Positions 22,966 through 33,416 of a DNA stretch of 64,000 nucleotides are shown here, piece by piece; position 1 is the stretch's first letter, and each line of letters begins with the position of its first letter. The position numbers and the translations under genes are program-made. The stretch covers positions 8,770,207 to 8,834,206 of the forward strand of contig NC_092353.1 in assembly GCF_963676685.1 (NCBI RefSeq), written 5' to 3'. This DNA is from Mytilus edulis (Eukaryota; Mollusca; Bivalvia; Mytilida; Mytilidae). The notes beneath the pieces were generated by a model. The model made no database searches and had not been told where the DNA came from. It saw only the letters and a program-made list of their open reading frames with translations.

Positions 22966-24079
22966 CAATTTGAAGTGTTTAGAGTAAAAGTTTGTTACTT
23001 TTGATGCTTGTTTAATTATTTTTTGTATTTTGAGGGAATTATGTACTACTACTTATATGTATATTGACTATGACTTGCTTGTATTTTGAGGGATATAATG
23101 TATTTCTATAAGTATGAAGGTATGTAAAAATAGAGAATTTTTTAAATTGGACTTGCCTCTATTATTCGAGGTATATTATGTATTACTATTTTGTACATGT
23201 ATGTTAAAATAGAATTTTGTGAAGACGTACTGTATTGAATACACTTTTCTTTAATAAATATTACTTTTCATAATCTGTTTAACGTAATTTGTTTTGAAAA
23301 CAAGTTTATTAAGTTTAGAGGGAGACTTGTGGTTTCTGTTCTATTTAGATATGCGAATTGCTTACATCAACAACATTTGATCTTGGCTGGTTTGTTGTTT
23401 TATTGGTAATTAAACAACATCTGATTTTATATGGACAAAAATAGACAACATATTGCACATGTCATTCTCTACACATTCTTTTTATTTCATACATGTAGTG
23501 GATGTATTGAATATTCAAGAGTATTTCCCTGATTATGGGAAATAAGGGATAAAGGGCAAAGACACCAAACATTTCTTAGTCACCCGATGTAATACATAAA
23601 AACCATCTAGAGCTCATGCACCACTTGATCGTTCTTGGAAGTATGCAAAAACTACTGCATAACAGATAGTTCGCTCTGGGTGTCTACAAACATAAGAGCA
23701 GTTCAACTGAAAATATTAACACTTTAATTTAAGTCATAGGTTGCATACGTTTGTTAAAATTCATGATATGGCGCATGCACATGAAAGTCTCAGAAACAAC
23801 ACAAGAAGTACACGGAATAGTTAGCAGTTGGCATAATTTGCTTTTCTGCATGGGATGTATTCATTTGAAATTTCTTAACTTTTTGATGTTTGCTTAGATG
23901 GCGATATTTCAAGTTTTATCATGGACTCAAAACTCCCATTTGTTTAAGAATTTTGACTTCTTCATTTATACAAGACAATTTTTATGTTTTGGGTGAGTAT
24001 TGGGAATGTTAAAGGATAGGATTGGGAATTAAAAGTGTGTTGTCGTTATACTAGCTTATAGTATTGAGGTCTGCTGTGT
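22966..24079 (+). other. Retroelement 3' non-coding region
   Basis: Between the recombinase and repeat B1. AT-rich, no open frame of note. Several TTTGTATTTTGAGGGA-like repeats occur at 23023-23180. Confidence 0.5.
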
Positions 24080-24148
24080 AACCCAATTTTCACCCAATAC
24101 TCATATAAATTTGGTCATATCGAGCAAGGGCTCACCTATGATATTACT
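24080..24148 (+). repeat. Split direct repeat B1
   Basis: 69 bases from AACCCAATTTTCACCC to ATGATATTACT, identical to 24427-24495. It adjoins A2 with a 2-base overlap (CT). Confidence 0.9.
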
Positions 24149-24162
24149 ATATCATAAGTGAG
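24131..24162. promoter_or_regulatory. Palindrome at B1/A2: candidate recombinase site
   Basis: CTCACCTATGATAT - TACT - ATATCATAAGTGAG. The 14-base arms are reverse complements at 13 of 14 positions, around a 4-base centre. Each arm is the inner end of one terminal repeat. This arrangement (two inverted half-sites around the strand-exchange region) is what tyrosine recombinases such as Cre and Flp bind. It sits exactly where a circular intermediate would be closed, and the presumed exchange dinucleotide CT lies in the centre. Confidence 0.7.
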
Positions 24163-24207
24163 TCCCGCGAGATTTGACCAATACATTCAGTTTGGCCGCT
24201 GCTATCA
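24147..24207 (+). repeat. Split direct repeat A2
   Basis: 61 bases identical to A1 (17286-17346). Continues directly from B1. Confidence 0.9.
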
Positions 24208-24426
24208 GAGCAAAGCGGGACTTGCACATGCTCTGCATGATGTCGATACAAAGGTGGACTTGCACATGCTCTGTGCATGTTGTCGATACACCATCTATGT
24301 ATAATGGTGGTGCCGTACAGATGGAATGAACGTGTGACGTCGGTAAAAAAAAAACCAAAAAAAAAACCAAACAAACAAAAAAAAAAACAACACGAAAGTA
24401 CATGTATCTCGATATGGCTAAGTTCA
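24208..24426 (+). other. Spacer between A2 and B2, with duplication
   Basis: Contains two tandem copies of about 40 bases (24218-24293; core GGACTTGCACATGCTCTG...GTCGATACA) and an A-rich tract (24344-24391). Canonical Ngaro elements have A2 and B2 adjacent, so this spacer is unusual. Minus-strand frames here (24147-24440) are not genes. Confidence 0.6.
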
Positions 24427-24495
24427 AACCCAATTTTCACCCAATACTCATATAAATTTGGTCATATCGAGCAAGGGCTCACCTATGATATTACT
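24427..24495 (+). repeat. Split direct repeat B2 (right end)
   Basis: Identical to B1. Followed by TTGTGCGATG, which should be chromosomal flank. Confidence 0.9.
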
Positions 24496-25074
24496 TTGTG
24501 CGATGTGTATAAGTGCAGATCGTTTGTGTAGGCTCTTCCATGAACCTCCCTTTTTGTTTGTAAAGAAGCTAACACATAATCACACCTCTTTTTCTCAATC
24601 TCTTTGAAAAAGGATGCACACTTATAATTATATATTACAGGATTGCGAATAACTAATGTTTTCTTATTCAATTTCATTTTATGATATTTTTACACCACAA
24701 ACTAACATTTTGATGTCTGCTCAAAACATCGGTTTGAACAGTTCTGATTCAAAATTAGCGTTCTATAATTTAGCAGCAATGAAAAACTATTTCTTATTAA
24801 AAGTAGTGTGGGAAAGGACGTTAACTTAAATTTTATTTAACCAGCTACTTATAATTTGATATATTTTCATTTTATATCAAGTTATTGCACTGAATGTTTG
24901 ATTATTTTCTCCTTTTTCATCCGGTGTGTTTAGAAGTGTTCTAGTATATTAAACAACACAGTTTGTTAGGTGTAATACCATCAAATTATGGTACGTCACA
25001 TCCGGTTGTATACGAAAGGTAATTAATCCTACATTTTATTGCAGTAAAAACATTTCTGTGTCATAATAAAATTG
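24496..25074. other. Intergenic, no gene recognised
   Basis: Right flank of the retroelement; AT-rich, no motif found. Confidence 0.4.
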
Positions 25075-25705
25075 AGAAAGGAAATGGTGAATATGTCAAA
25101 GCGACAACCACCCGACCATAGAGCAAACAACAGCCGAAGGCAACCAATGGGTCTTCAATGTAGCGAGAATTCCCGCACCCGTAGGTGTCCTTCAGCTGGC
25201 CCCTAAAATATGCATAATAGTACAGTGATAATGGACGTCATACTAAACTCCGAATTATACACAAGAAACTAAAATTTAAAATCATACAAGACTAACAAAG
25301 GCCAGAGGCTCCTGACTTGGGACAGGCGCAAAATTGCGGCGGGGTTAAACATGTTTATGAGATCTCAACCCTCCCCCTATACCTCTAGCCAATGTAGAAA
25401 AGTAAAACAATAACAATACGCACATTAAAATTCAGTTCAAGAAAAGTCCGAGTCTGATGTCAAAAGATGTAACAAAAGAAAATAAATAAAATGACAATAA
25501 TACATAAATAACAACAGACTACTAGCAGTTAACTGACATGCCAGCTCCAGACCTCAATTAAACTGATTGAAAGATTATGTCTTCATCATATGAATATCAG
25601 GTACAATCCCTCCCGTTAGGGGTTTAGTATCATACTATCATAAAATATATGAGAAGAACATAACCCGTGTCATGCCAACAACTGTTTTTTTAGAAATAAA
25701 TGTGT
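25075..25705 (-). mobile_element. 3' tail of the minus-strand RT element
   Basis: Lies directly downstream of the RT stop on the minus strand. The same tail occurs without coding sequence at 27430-27840 and 48030-48330 (shared: CCAGAGGCTCCTGACTTGG, GATAATGGACGTCATACTA, CAGCTCCAGACCTCAATTAA). It is read as the 3' untranslated region. Confidence 0.6.
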
Positions 25706-26390
25706 TTAGTTCCGATGCAAAGACCCTATCAGTGAATCAATGTTAAAGCCAAAATATGCAATCTTTAATGACCTGACAACAGTATCGTAACTATATCCCC
25801 TTTTAATAAGTCTATTTAAAGGTTTTGTTAGTTTCTGAGGAGAATACTGACATTTTTGTGCTTTATAAAGAATATTTCCATAAAATTTTGGATGTGAAAT
25901 ACCTGAACGTATAAGATGTCTGCATGTTGAGTTATATTTACGAAATATTTCCTTATACCGGTGATAAAATTTAGTAAATGTTTTGACCAGTTTGTGATAT
26001 CGAAAACCCTGGTGTAATAATTTTTCAGTAATACATAAATTTCTCTCGCTAAAATCTAATACATTGTTACATACACGAGCGAATCGTACAAGTTGAGATA
26101 TATAAACACCATAAGATGGTGACAAGGGAACGTCACCATCTAAAAATGGATAATTAACAATAGGAAATGAAAAATCATCTCTTTTATCATAAATTTTTGT
26201 ATTAAGCTTCCCGTTTATGATATAGATATCAAGATCGAGGAAAGGGCAGTGGTCATTGTTATCATTAGCTTTATTTAAAGTAAGTTCTACAGGATAAATT
26301 TCTTTAGTATACATACTGAAGTCGTCATTATTTAGAGCCAATATATCATCCAAATATCAACATATGTCTTGGGTATTTCAAAACACCATT
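25706..26390 (-). pseudogene. Penelope-like (or related) reverse transcriptase, 5'-truncated
   Basis: Minus-strand frame with RT palm motif C read as YLDDILALNN, preceded in frame by NTQDIC and a TGA where Arg would be expected (CGA to TGA, one change). Following blocks: CPFLDLDIYIINGKLNTKIY, PIVNYPFL, SPSYGVYISQLVRFARVC, GFRYHKLVKTFTKFYHRYKE, SHPKFYGNILYKAQK. It ends LHRN at the natural-looking stop (25706). N-terminal RT and any endonuclease are missing. The lineage is assigned from the pattern of conserved blocks; I could not exclude another non-LTR group. Confidence 0.7.
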
Positions 26391-26934
26391 ATTTTTTATT
26401 TGGGATTTCTATAGAAAATTTTGTAATCTTGAGGTTACATGGTGATTAAACCTTGTACACAGATAAACTAAGGGGAGATATTTGATTGGTTAACTTCCAA
26501 TGATGGTTATTTTCTTATATGAAATGAAATGTTATGTGAATGTTTTTCTATAGTACTGGACAGGATAAAACTTCACTCATGCCAAGTATTTCTTTATTTA
26601 AAACAAAGATAAATTCTGCACATTTTTTTGAAAAGTGCAAATTTAACAAAGACTAATAGTGGAAAATCAATGGTGGTATTACACCTTAACTGCATCTGTC
26701 CAAACTTAAAACACCATCAGAGGCAAAGGCATAAAGTGTCTTATAAGATTATAAGAGGAATTTGTTGAACGAATCTATATTAGATCGATTATATACTACA
26801 GGGAGATAAATGTGTAAAAATAAGGTGTAAGTTGTAATCAAGTGTTATTATTAAGAAAATATATAAAGCGTCTCAATGATCAAAATTAGTGTTTTAATAG
26901 AAAGTGCTCTAATAGAAAGGTCCAAAAAATAAAT
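26391..26934. other. Intergenic, no gene recognised
   Basis: AT-rich. Could include decayed upstream RT sequence, but no readable blocks were found. Confidence 0.4.
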
Positions 26935-27140
26935 CATGCATATTAAACAAAAACAAAAAAAGTCCCTAACCGTATGGCAAAATCAAAAGCTTAAACACAT
27001 CAAACGAGTCGACAACAATTGTCATTTTCATGACTTGGTGCAAGCAATTTTATATGTAGAAAATAGCGGATTAAACCATGTATTAAAGCTAGCTAATCCT
27101 TTTACATGTATGGCAGTCACATACAAATTTGCAGGGGTTT
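26935..27140 (+). repeat. Interspersed repeat, 'GACTTGGTACAGG' family
   Basis: Contains CCCTAACCGTATGGCAAAATC, ATGACTTGGTGCAAGCA and ATGTAGAAAATAGCGGATTAAACC...AGCTAGCTAATCC, in the same order as the better copy at 41700-42075 plus 44217-44290 and the inverted copies at 50105-50290 and 57600-57850. The 100-codon frame at 26936-27238 is inside it and is not a gene. Confidence 0.55.
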
Positions 27141-27429
27141 TAAACTTACACAACAATAATCCAACAGTTTTTTTGGAAAAAAAGGTTGATCAATGCGTCC
27201 TTACTCACTTGCACAAGTTTCGAAGTCTACGATTTTGAGATACCCGGAAATTCGTCTGATCTGTAATAAATCGATTGTGTCCTACCCCCGATTTTGAAAT
27301 TTTGATTGCGTGTATACACATGTCCGGTGATGAATGCACAACAAGAGATGATTGTCCTTGTAAGAACCCGATCTCACTCCTGTTGAAGTTCCGCCTGGTG
27401 TTGTTTTGTTTGCTAATTTTATTATACAA

Positions 27430-27840
27430 TAGCCGAAGGCCATCAAACGGGTTTCAATGCAGAGAGAAACTCCCGACCCGGAGGTGTGCTTGGGCTGGCC
27501 TCTAACAAAAATGTATATTAGTGCAGTGATAATGGACGTCATACTACAATACGAAATATACAAAAGAAACTAAAATTAAAAAGCATACAAGACTAACAAA
27601 GGCCAGAGGCTCCTGACTTGGAACAGGCGCAAAAATGTGTCGGGGTTAAACATGTTTTATTATATCTCAACCCTCCCATAAACCACGAGCCCATGTAGAA
27701 AAAAACAAACACACAACAATACGCAGGGAAAAACTAAGTTCAAAGAAGGTCCGAGTCCGATGTCAGAATAGGTAACAAAAGAAACTAAACAAAATGGCAA
27801 TGATAGGACTACTAGCAGTTACTGACATGCTAGCTCCACT
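27430..27840 (-). mobile_element. Solo 3' tail of the RT element
   Basis: Same tail as 25075-25705 (AGCCGAAGGCCATCAAACGGG, TAATGGACGTCATACTA, CCAGAGGCTCCTGACTTGG, CCGAGTCCGATGTCAGAA). No RT sequence next to it. Confidence 0.6.
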
Positions 27841-30171
27841 AAAAACTGTTTTATAGTTTTTTTAGGGGTTTTTTTTCACGTTCGAAATTTTTAACATTTC
27901 AGGTTACAAACTTAACCAATAAAGCTTTTTCTTACATGGCCCATGTACATTTAATATTCGTTATGTTATTACAAGTAGTTCGAGTATAGATAATCAAGTC
28001 CAGTCTTTTAATCAATATTAAGACATTTCAACTGGCATTAATATATAGAAAGATGTGGTATGATTACTCTCTATCTAAGTCAAAATTTGTAATAGTAAAC
28101 CATTATAGGTTAAGGCATTAAGTAGTACCTCTTTTCAAATAACGTAAGATTTATAGAAGTCTCCCAGTACACAGGGAATTTTATCATGAGTGCTTACATA
28201 ACAGTTGTAAAGATTAAACTACAAAGAGAAGATAACTATTTTCTATTTCTGCTTTCGGTATCAACAATGAATCACATTAACAAAGTAAGAAACAAATGTA
28301 TCTTTGCTATCATAGTACGCTGTACACACTGAATTCGATATGTTGTAATTCAACATAATAATCATTAAAAAGGGAAAAACAAATTATATATACATAATTA
28401 TGTGCCTATGATATGACGTAAAGAAAAAAGTGTGTTGTATACATCTCAAGCTTGCAAAAGGCATATTATCATGCATTTAAATTTGTTATTTAATTAAGAA
28501 GATAGTAGTTTATCGATGTCCTAATCTCATCAATCAATTAGAAAGAGGCAAATCAAGGTTGATGGACGCGAATGAATCCAAAGGGAGAAACAGCAAGGGT
28601 ATTTACCTTTTACTATTAATGCAACCCCAGCCACTAGAATTCACACTTAAATAAAACATTTAACAAATGTTATATGACATGCAATTCATTATCTTGTCTG
28701 CAATTCTAGTTTTTTTTTGTTTTCTGTTGGTGTCCTTGACGTTTTGAATGACAATTCGTCCGAAATGTTTTCGTTTTCTCCGCTTTTTTTAATTTTCTTT
28801 GGATTTTTTCTTTGTTTGTTTGTAAGAATGTTTGTCCTTAAATATTAACTGAAATGGAAACAATAACATGCATCAGAAAATTTGCGGCGTTAACCGTCTT
28901 TTTACAATTATTTCTTATATTTTGAGAGATCAAAAATTTTGGATAACTATTTTTAGATACATTCAAGAAGTAAAGTATATTCTCTGGTGTTATGTCTTTT
29001 TGTTCTTGACTGAATGATACGAAAAAGGGTTTATTTACTCTCAAAACTAATTTAATCCAGAGTATCAGAAAGAGATTCAAAATAATAAAGAAACATAATG
29101 TTTTGTAACATATTTGTTCTGACAAACTTGTTTTTGTAAGTCCTGAACTGATTTTACCTGTTGATTATATATTGACCGGTTTACAATAACATTACGGTAT
29201 CTTACACTTGTGCATCCTGTTGTTTTAAAAAGTTTACCTTTCGTGATTTATTGCATAATTTACAAAAAGGCAAGAACATTTCTTTTCAAAATTTATAATT
29301 TAATTTAGTTAGTAAGTAGTAAAGTGTCAGCGTAATTTTTTTTTATTTTTTTTTACTAAAAGTGTTTTTAAATCAAACTATTATTCATGATGTCTAAATA
29401 TATGGTTGTCCTTAAGTGTCGACTTCCGTTATCACTTAGCTGTCAGGTTTTTGTCGGAAACCTTCAAACTTTTTTTATTTCAAACTTTTTTTATTTCATT
29501 GTCATCCAATCTTAAATTAAAATCAAGATTTGTTCTTTTCAAATTCTCAAAGGAAGTTGATAACAAATATCTGAAATAGGGAAACATTTAATCAGAACAT
29601 GAGTAATTTCCTATTTTCCACAGTATTTGTTATCCTCATCAATCCACGATATTTTAAAGCATTGAGGAATAATCAACTTCAAATGAAAATAGGATTTGTA
29701 GAGTTTAATGACAAATCTTTATACGGAGGCAGACAAAAATGGTCAAACAAACCGGTTTTTGTATTAAATCTTATTAAATAACTAGATACACCAAGGATAA
29801 TTTTCTACCTGTTTCCCGAAGCATTCTGGATGTGAAACACGTATGTTTTACAAAAGTTGGGATCGGCATGCCCCGAATACATCGACCAATTACAATTGTG
29901 ATCTAGAATTAAACAATGTTTTGATATATAAAGCGCCCTCCGAAGATAAACAAAAAATGCTCTGTTGTCGTGGATAAACAAAACCATGTTAAGGAGCTGT
30001 GCAACAGAAAATAATTTAGTCAACGAACATTGAATAACACGAGAAACAGTTTTAAAGGAATATAAATCGAAATATTTAACATCCAAATGTAATAATCGCT
30101 GTTTTTCGTTTGATTTTCATATCATAACCGTATGTTATTTGTTATCTTTTAGTTCGTTTATGTGTGTTTGA
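27841..30171. other. Intergenic, no gene recognised
   Basis: AT-rich. At 28040-28130 a short SINE-like repeat piece (AAAGATGTGGTATGATT...GTAAACCATTATAGGTTAA) resembles 60320-60400. Frames at 28838-29125, 29599-29781 and 29805-30086 have no motif. Confidence 0.45.
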
Positions 30172-30570
30172 GTTATCAAAAGTATCAGGATTATAATTTG
30201 ATACGCCAGACGAGCATTTCGTCTACATAGGACTTATCAGTGACGCTCAGATAAAACAAATTAACGCCGTTCAAGAACAAAGTTGAAGAGTAAATTCCAA
30301 AAAGTTGTGCCGAATACGGCTAAAGAAATCTTTTCCTGGGATAGAAAATCCGTAGTTTGTCGACAAATTCAAAGTTTTGTAACAGGAAAATTATATTAAC
30401 ACCGAAGAGCTGACTACTTGGCTAATGATGCCCTCGGGACGAAACGTCCACCAGCAGTGGCATCGACCCAGTGGTGTAAAAAGTTATCAAAGGTACCAAG
30501 ATTATAATTCAATACGCCAGACGCGCGTTTCGTCTACATAAGACTCACAATTGACGCTCAGATCAAAATA
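30172..30570 (-). repeat. Interspersed repeat, family 6
   Basis: Two copies of TATCAGGATTATAATTTGATACGCCAGACG-like sequence (30180 and 30497) bound the unit, which also holds GTGGCATCGACCCAGTGGTGT. Opposite orientation to 3660-4064. Lies 280 bases upstream of TLR-b. Confidence 0.65.
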
Positions 30571-30853
30571 GTTAAAAAGCTCAACAAGACGGTTGGTTTC
30601 TTGTTTTTTTTGTTTTTTATTTCCTCTTATAATTATTGTATTTCCATCGGTTTAAGTTTGTAACCCGGATGTGTTTTCTCTCAATCGATTAATGACTTTT
30701 GAACAGCGGTATACTACTGTTGCCATTATTAAGACCTTCTTTTTTATGTTTGTTTTTCAATTTTTTTCAGGAATCATCTTCATTTTGTTTAGTTGACGTG
30801 TCATTCCAACTGTAATACTTATAATATCATTAGTGAATTAAACAATATCAAAG
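30571..30853 (+). other. TLR-b upstream region
   Basis: T-rich sequence, including a fragment (30650-30735) of the repeat at 60760-60960. It ends with TTTTTTTCAG (acceptor at 30770) and an 83-base 5'UTR before the TLR-b ATG. Confidence 0.5.
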
Positions 30854-33416
30854 ATGCCGACATTAGCTTACCTTGTCCTATTGTTAATAACTTTTACCGT
30901 GTATGCACACAAATGTCGGATGGTACGACAAGGTAATCAAACTATTGCAGATTGCACCAGACTGAAGTTACATGATGTTCCGACAGGTTTACCATTGGAT
31001 ATATCAGGTCTAGATTTGAGCTTCAATCAAATTTCAAAGATAAAAAACAATACCTTTGAATCTTTTTCTAATTTGACAACATTGAAAATGGATTTTAACA
31101 ATATTGATACCATAGATGGCTATGCATTTCAAAGTTTCAAAAGATTACGATGGCTTTCAATGAGGCACAACCATATTAACATATTTTCTAAAATATTTGA
31201 CATTGCACTTAAGCCGTTATTAGGCCTTCAACATTTAGATATCAGATACAATATAAATAAAACGATGGATATGTCAAAACCAATGGTTTATCCTTACTTT
31301 GGAAACCATTCGTTTTTAACCGATTTATACATGGATATTGTGGAATACCCTGTATTTTATCTCAGCGGGTTCAAAACGTTATCGAAACTGAACACAATAA
31401 AGTTTGCACAATGCTATTTGAAACAGATGTCTAATGACACCTTGGTAGATTTACCATCAACCATTACTGCAATCTACTTTCACCAGTGTGTCGGTAAACT
31501 ATCGATTGTAGAGGCAGACTTTTTAAAGCCGTTTCCGATTCTTCAGATATTAAATATGGATAGAGTAGCTATACAATTAGGGGATGCTTTAAAACTTCTA
31601 TATCCTTTTACGCATACCAAGATGACCTCGATTATATTCAAACAAATCAGTCCTCATGTTCCTAAACCTGTTTTCATAACTCGTGTTATGATTCAATATT
31701 TGATGCATATTTGTGTAAAAACTTTAGTTTTAGCAGAATGTGAAATTGTAGGGTATGAGAAAAAATCCCTCCTTGCATTTAAATTTCCAGAATGTCTAGA
31801 AAATGTTGTATTTTCAGGCAACCGATTTTCATTAGCATTAGGACCTCATTTAAGGGAACTGATATTACTTATGAGTAAAGCCATCAATGTGAAGTTTTTT
31901 GACTTGTCGTATTATGCAATTAACTTCAACAATATTGAATACTGCAACCTAGACGTGCTGAATAATCCTTCATATGCAAAAGAAGTATATAGTAAAGGAT
32001 GCCAAATTAAGCCTACAGCTACAACTGAATATAAAGATTACGGTCCAATACTAGAAAAAGGTCAAATGGTTGATGAATCTAAATTTCAGATTAATTTACC
32101 TGTTAATCTTACATTTCTTCGTGTTTCCCATTATATGACATCATATCGACAGACAGGACAAAAGTTATTTGTAGCTAATTCTAGTAAACTCAGATATGTA
32201 GATTTCTCATACTGGCAGATTAAGCAGTTTCCTGAAATATATTCAGATGCTCCTTTTAATGTTAAATACATGGACATTTCTGGACTTAACGCAAGTATTC
32301 TTATTCATGAGACGTCAATACCTGTTTTTCAAAATGTCCAAACAGCTATTTTAAAAAATGCCATGCTGAGTCTAACAACTGGAAAGAACGGCAAAGTTTT
32401 TCAACTATTTCCAGCCGTAGAAAAACTGGATATATCATACAACAACTTATGGTATCTAGATGAAGATGCCTTTGAAAAAAAACTCAAATTTGTCAAATGT
32501 TAATATAGCACACAATTTACTGCAAGCTATACCTATAGCTGTGATAAATTTGCCCTTCTTAAGTAAACTTGATATAAGTTACAACCGCATTCAAACAATT
32601 AATAAAACATTTAGAGACTGGATGGATGAGAAAAGTTATGAAGGAATATTTTATTTGTCGATAGAAGGGAACAGTCTTAAATGTACATGCGACACGTCAG
32701 CTGTGATAAGGTGGCTTTTCAGTACAAACGTCTTTTTTGATCGGGTCAATAAAAACTTCAGCTGCACATTGGCAAATGGATCGGAAAGTAACACAGTGGA
32801 TGTATACAGACGATTTCATGAACATTTTAGCAACTGCAATAACAAAACTTGGTTGCGCCTCGGAATAGGACTTCTTGTTGCATTTGTCATTATCACTGTA
32901 CCACTTGCAGTAATTTTTAATTTCCGATGGAAAATAACGTTTTGGATATATCGTAAATGTAAGAGAGTCGTGGAACATAAACTAGAAAGAAAATTTAATT
33001 ACGATATTTATCTGTCATATGCTGACGACAGGTTTCAGTGGGTTCAATGTGATTTTCTTCAGAGAGTAGAGACTTCGTGGCACATGACAGTATGCGTAGA
33101 GGACCGCGATTTCCAAATTGGAGTATCAAAAGCAGATGAAATAGCAAATGCTATTGCTTGTAGCAAACATGCAATTTTCATTATGTCGGAGTCGTACAAG
33201 GATAACGTATGGAACAAATTTGTAATCGAAAGAGTCAAATTTGAAAAATGCAGAAATTATTTGCAGAAGATAATCATCCTGGTAAAAGACGCTACAGCAT
33301 CATGCGTTCCACCGGAGTTGGACGACATTATAAAGAATGTCACTATAATAGACTGGGATGATAACGAGACGGGCTGGGACAAACTGCGAATGTCATTATT
33401 TACTGATTCCTTTTAA
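30854..33416 (+). pseudogene. Toll-like receptor (TLR-b), one-base frameshift
   Basis: A TLR of about 853 residues if one extra base is ignored; the span is 854 codons plus one base. Frame 1 (30854 to the stop at 32503) carries the signal peptide (LVLLLITFTVYA), N-terminal Cys cap and most LRRs. Frame 2 (to 33416) carries the last LRRs, the C-terminal cap (LKCTCDTSAV), the membrane segment (LLVAFVIITVPLAVIF, about residues 668-692) and the TIR domain (YDIYLSYADD, RDFQIG, GWDKLRM). The shift lies in a run of eight A (32475-32482), where TLR-c has GAAACAAAC. Nothing else is damaged, so it is a very recent pseudogene, a segregating null allele or an assembly error. 5'UTR acceptor at 30770. Closest relative: TLR-c. 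Confidence 0.85.

Larger units (their letters stand above)
17286..24495 (+). mobile_element. Ngaro/DIRS-type YR retrotransposon, degenerate
   Basis: A 7.2-kb element ordered A1 - gag - RT - RNase H - tyrosine recombinase - B1 - A2 - spacer - B2. A1 (17286-17346) equals A2 (24147-24207) and B1 (24080-24148) equals B2 (24427-24495) without visible mismatch. B1 and A2 share the dinucleotide CT. Split direct repeats with a tyrosine recombinase instead of an integrase define the Ngaro/PAT-like branch of DIRS elements; no methyltransferase domain is seen, which favours Ngaro. Replication would go through a circular cDNA integrated at the CT, giving no target duplication, and none is seen. The copy is dead: nonsense codons, several 1-nt frameshifts and loss of the RT palm. 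The identity of the terminal repeats suggests either recent insertion or short repeats spared by chance. Confidence 0.85.

Noticed and set aside
24147-24440. Overlapping minus-strand ORFs of 93 and 97 codons
   Set aside because: Lie over A2, the tandem duplication and the A-rich tract of the retroelement; two frames open over the same bases, no motif.
26936-27238. 100-codon plus-strand ORF
   Set aside because: Entirely inside a copy of the GACTTGGTACAGG interspersed repeat.
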